36,121 bases of DNA, taken from contig QCHE01000013.1 of NCBI GenBank assembly GCA_003278065.1, forward strand, positions 1 to 36,121, given 5' to 3'. Below are positions 34,287-36,121 of this stretch, one piece after another. Source of the stretch: Pelagibacteraceae bacterium AG-390-O04 (GTDB lineage: Bacteria; Pseudomonadota; Alphaproteobacteria; Pelagibacterales; Pelagibacteraceae). Positions within the stretch are counted from its first letter, which is position 1. Each line of letters starts with the position of its first letter. The position numbers and the translations under genes were made by a program. The notes below the pieces were generated by a model. The model worked only from the letters and a program-made list of their open reading frames with translations, ran no database searches and had not been told where the DNA came from.

Positions 34287-34907
34287 ATGGCTAAAAATAC
34301 AAAAAAACGATCAATACCTCTAATACTTAGGAATTATTTTATTACTGGTGTTGTTGTATTAATACCAATAGGCTTTACGTTGTATTTGAGCAAAATATTA
34401 ATTGGCTTATCATCTAATCTAATACCACAAAATATTAATCCAAACAGTTATTTACCTTTTGCAATACCTGGAATAGAAATAATTATTTCAGTTGTTTTTA
34501 TAACAATTGTCGGAGGCTTATCTTTATCCTTTTTAGGTAAACGAATTCTAAAACTTATTGATGACTTATTTAAGAGAATTCCAGTTTTAAGAACTATTTA
34601 TTCAGCAATAGTTCAAATGACAGAAACGTTTTCTAATAAAGATGACAAGGATAAAAAAAGTGTTGTCTTAATAGAATATCCAAGAAAAGGTGTTTGGGCT
34701 GTTGGATTTGCAACAAAAGAAAATAAAGGAGAAATGGCTGAAAAAACAAACAAAAAATTAATTAATGTTTTTGTTCCAACAACACCAAATCCTACAAGTG
34801 GTTTTTTACTAATGTTTCCATTAGATGAAGTTATATATCTGAATATGACATTTGAAGAGGCATCTAAATTTATTGTTTCTGCAGGTACATCTTCTGGTAA
34901 GAATTAA
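34287..34907 (+). CDS. DUF502-family inner membrane protein
   Basis: The 206-residue protein belongs to the DUF502 family, which is widespread in proteobacteria and without an assigned function. It has a basic start, two membrane helices (about 17-36 and 58-80), and conserved segments IPVLRTIYSAIVQMTETF near 93-110, VVLIEYPRKGVWAVGF near 125-140 and FVPTTPNPTSGFLLMFP near 157-173. In many alphaproteobacteria this gene neighbours recG, and here its last 4 bases overlap the convergent recG stop. The ATG follows directly on a possible 25-codon frame. Confidence 0.85.
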   Translation: MAKNTKKRSIPLILRNYFITGVVVLIPIGFTLYLSKILIGLSSNLIPQNINPNSYLPFAIPGIEIIISVVFITIVGGLSLSFLGKRILKLIDDLFKRIPVLRTIYSAIVQMTETFSNKDDKDKKSVVLIEYPRKGVWAVGFATKENKGEMAEKTNKKLINVFVPTTPNPTSGFLLMFPLDEVIYLNMTFEEASKFIVSAGTSSGKN

Positions 34908-36121
34908 GCTATATCATTAATTATATCTGCCCGATCATACAATTTAATCAATGGTTTAAATTTACCTATGTCTTCTTTTTCATTTTCAATTCTTTTGATT
35001 TCTTTTTCAGCTAAAATAAAAAGATTATGATTATGTATTGGATCTGCCAATTTAAAGTTTTTAATTCCACTTTGTTTAAAACCAAGAATATCTCCAAAAC
35101 CTCTTAATTTCATATCTTCCTCAGATATTTCAAATCCATCATTAGTGTCTTTTAATATGTTAATTCTTTTTTTCGCATTCTCGCTTAAATTTGACTTAAA
35201 CATTAATATACATGAAGACTCTTTGTTACCTCTTCCAACTCTACCTCTAAGTTGATGTAATTGAGATAAACCAAATTTATTTGCATTTTCTATTACTATT
35301 ATATTTGCATTGGGAAAATCTATACCTACTTCGATGATAGTAGTCGAAACTAAAATCTTAAATTCATTTCTTAAAAATCTATTAAGGATTTTTTCTTTTT
35401 CCTCGATTGTTGTTTTTCCATGGAGTAGATAAACCTGATTGGGAAATAATTTTTTTAAATATTCAGACTTTTTAACTGCTGAAGTATGATCAATTTTTTT
35501 AGATTCTTCTATTAAAGGGCATACCCAAAAAATTTGATTTCCAAGTCGTATTTCTTTTTTAATAAATTTTAATACATCTTCAATTTTACTTTCAAGTTTA
35601 CTATAAGTTTTAATAGGTTTTCGATTATTTGGTTTTTCTCTTATAATTGAAAGATCCATATCTCCATAAATAGTCATTGTTAAAGTACGTGGAATTGGTG
35701 TTGCAGTCATTAAAAGAACATCACAATCTTTTCCAGCTTTATCAGATAATTTTTTTCTTTGACTTACTCCAAATTTATGTTGTTCGTCAATTATTATTAA
35801 GCCTAGTTTTTTAAATTCTACTTTTTTTTGAAATAAAACATGTGTTCCAAAAATAATATCAATTTCCTTTTTTAATAATTTATCTAAAATATTTTTTTTT
35901 TCTTTATAAGTTGATTTTCCAGAGAGTAATTCAATTTGGATATTTTTAGGGAATATTTTCTTAGCTAATAAAAAATGTTGTCTAGCTAATATTTCAGTAG
36001 GTGCCATTACTGCTACTTGAAAATCAGAACTAATGGTGTTGATTGCAGATAACAACGATACTATTGTTTTACCACTACCAACATCTCCCTGAAGTAATCT
36101 GAACATTTTTTTATCTGAGCA
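34904..36121 (-). CDS. recG: ATP-dependent DNA helicase RecG, 5' truncated by the window edge
   Basis: RecG remodels stalled replication forks and branched DNA. Only the helicase part is in the window. Motifs from the N-terminal end are Walker A GDVGSGKT, the DEQHKFGVSQR box (DEAH-like motif II), TATPIPRTL (motif III), a VSTTIIEVGIDFPNA segment and QLRGRVGRGNKESSC (motif VI). The C-terminal FGDILGFKQSG segment is typical of RecG, not Mfd. Codons before the Met at 36106 (SDKK) continue the RecG frame to the edge, so that Met is internal. Roughly the first 280 residues, including the wedge domain, lie outside the window. Confidence 0.95.
   Translation of the reverse strand, partial: CSDKKMFRLLQGDVGSGKTIVSLLSAINTISSDFQVAVMAPTEILARQHFLLAKKIFPKNIQIELLSGKSTYKEKKNILDKLLKKEIDIIFGTHVLFQKKVEFKKLGLIIIDEQHKFGVSQRKKLSDKAGKDCDVLLMTATPIPRTLTMTIYGDMDLSIIREKPNNRKPIKTYSKLESKIEDVLKFIKKEIRLGNQIFWVCPLIEESKKIDHTSAVKKSEYLKKLFPNQVYLLHGKTTIEEKEKILNRFLRNEFKILVSTTIIEVGIDFPNANIIVIENANKFGLSQLHQLRGRVGRGNKESSCILMFKSNLSENAKKRINILKDTNDGFEISEEDMKLRGFGDILGFKQSGIKNFKLADPIHNHNLFILAEKEIKRIENEKEDIGKFKPLIKLYDRADIINDIA

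Overview
The window looks like chromosomal DNA from a streamlined marine alphaproteobacterium of the SAR11 (Candidatus Pelagibacter) type. The DNA is very AT-rich. Almost every base is coding, with many start/stop overlaps and no gene-free stretch longer than about 120 bases. Several blocks have a gene order typical of Alphaproteobacteria (dgt-argS-x-nagZ-scpAB-tatABC-serS, yajC-secDF, uvrA<>ssb, gyrA-coaD-ppi-tgt). The lineage is inferred from gene order, composition and protein character; no search was run. I see no mobile element, CRISPR array, prophage or rRNA.

Region 1 (1-6961): phosphate regulon. A left-truncated phoR is followed by pstS, a strong intrinsic terminator, pstC-pstA-pstB-phoU and phoB. 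Two Pho boxes with 11-bp periodicity precede pstS and pstC, so PhoR/PhoB control the transporter and phoB itself. Region 2 (6963-8265, minus strand): a probable arsenate detoxification cluster of a small membrane protein, a thioredoxin-type ArsC and an aquaglyceroporin, convergent with phoB. Arsenate enters cells through phosphate transporters, so the neighbourhood makes physiological sense. Region 3 (8324-11402): zinc homeostasis. znuC-znuB-zur (minus) diverges from znuA (plus) across two tandem Zur operators. Region 4 (11448-13531): an Ldh_2-family dehydrogenase, exonuclease III and an A-type Fe-S carrier.

Region 5 (13582-20326): a tightly coupled run of dgt, argS, a small membrane protein, nagZ, scpA, scpB, tatA, tatB and tatC, followed by serS, yajC, secD and secF (to 24380). 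It joins dNTP control, translation, peptidoglycan recycling, chromosome condensation and both Tat and Sec export. Region 6 (24377-28431): a short PuuD-like membrane protein and uvrA (minus), then ssb (plus). Region 7 (28437-33338): gyrA, coaD, a cyclophilin, tgt and tRNA-Lys(UUU). Region 8 (33354-36121): a Tat-type M48 lipoprotein metalloprotease, a possible 25-residue membrane peptide, a DUF502 membrane protein, and recG cut by the right edge.

No wholly new system is evident. The best leads are: a Tgt that has lost two of its three zinc-binding cysteines; a cyclophilin gene with two plausible starts that could make secreted and cytosolic forms; small membrane proteins sitting in the arsenate cluster and in the slot usually held by a SPOR-domain gene; a PuuD-like protein without its cytochrome c domain; and a Pho regulon split by a terminator, with a second Pho promoter that leaves almost no leader before pstC.
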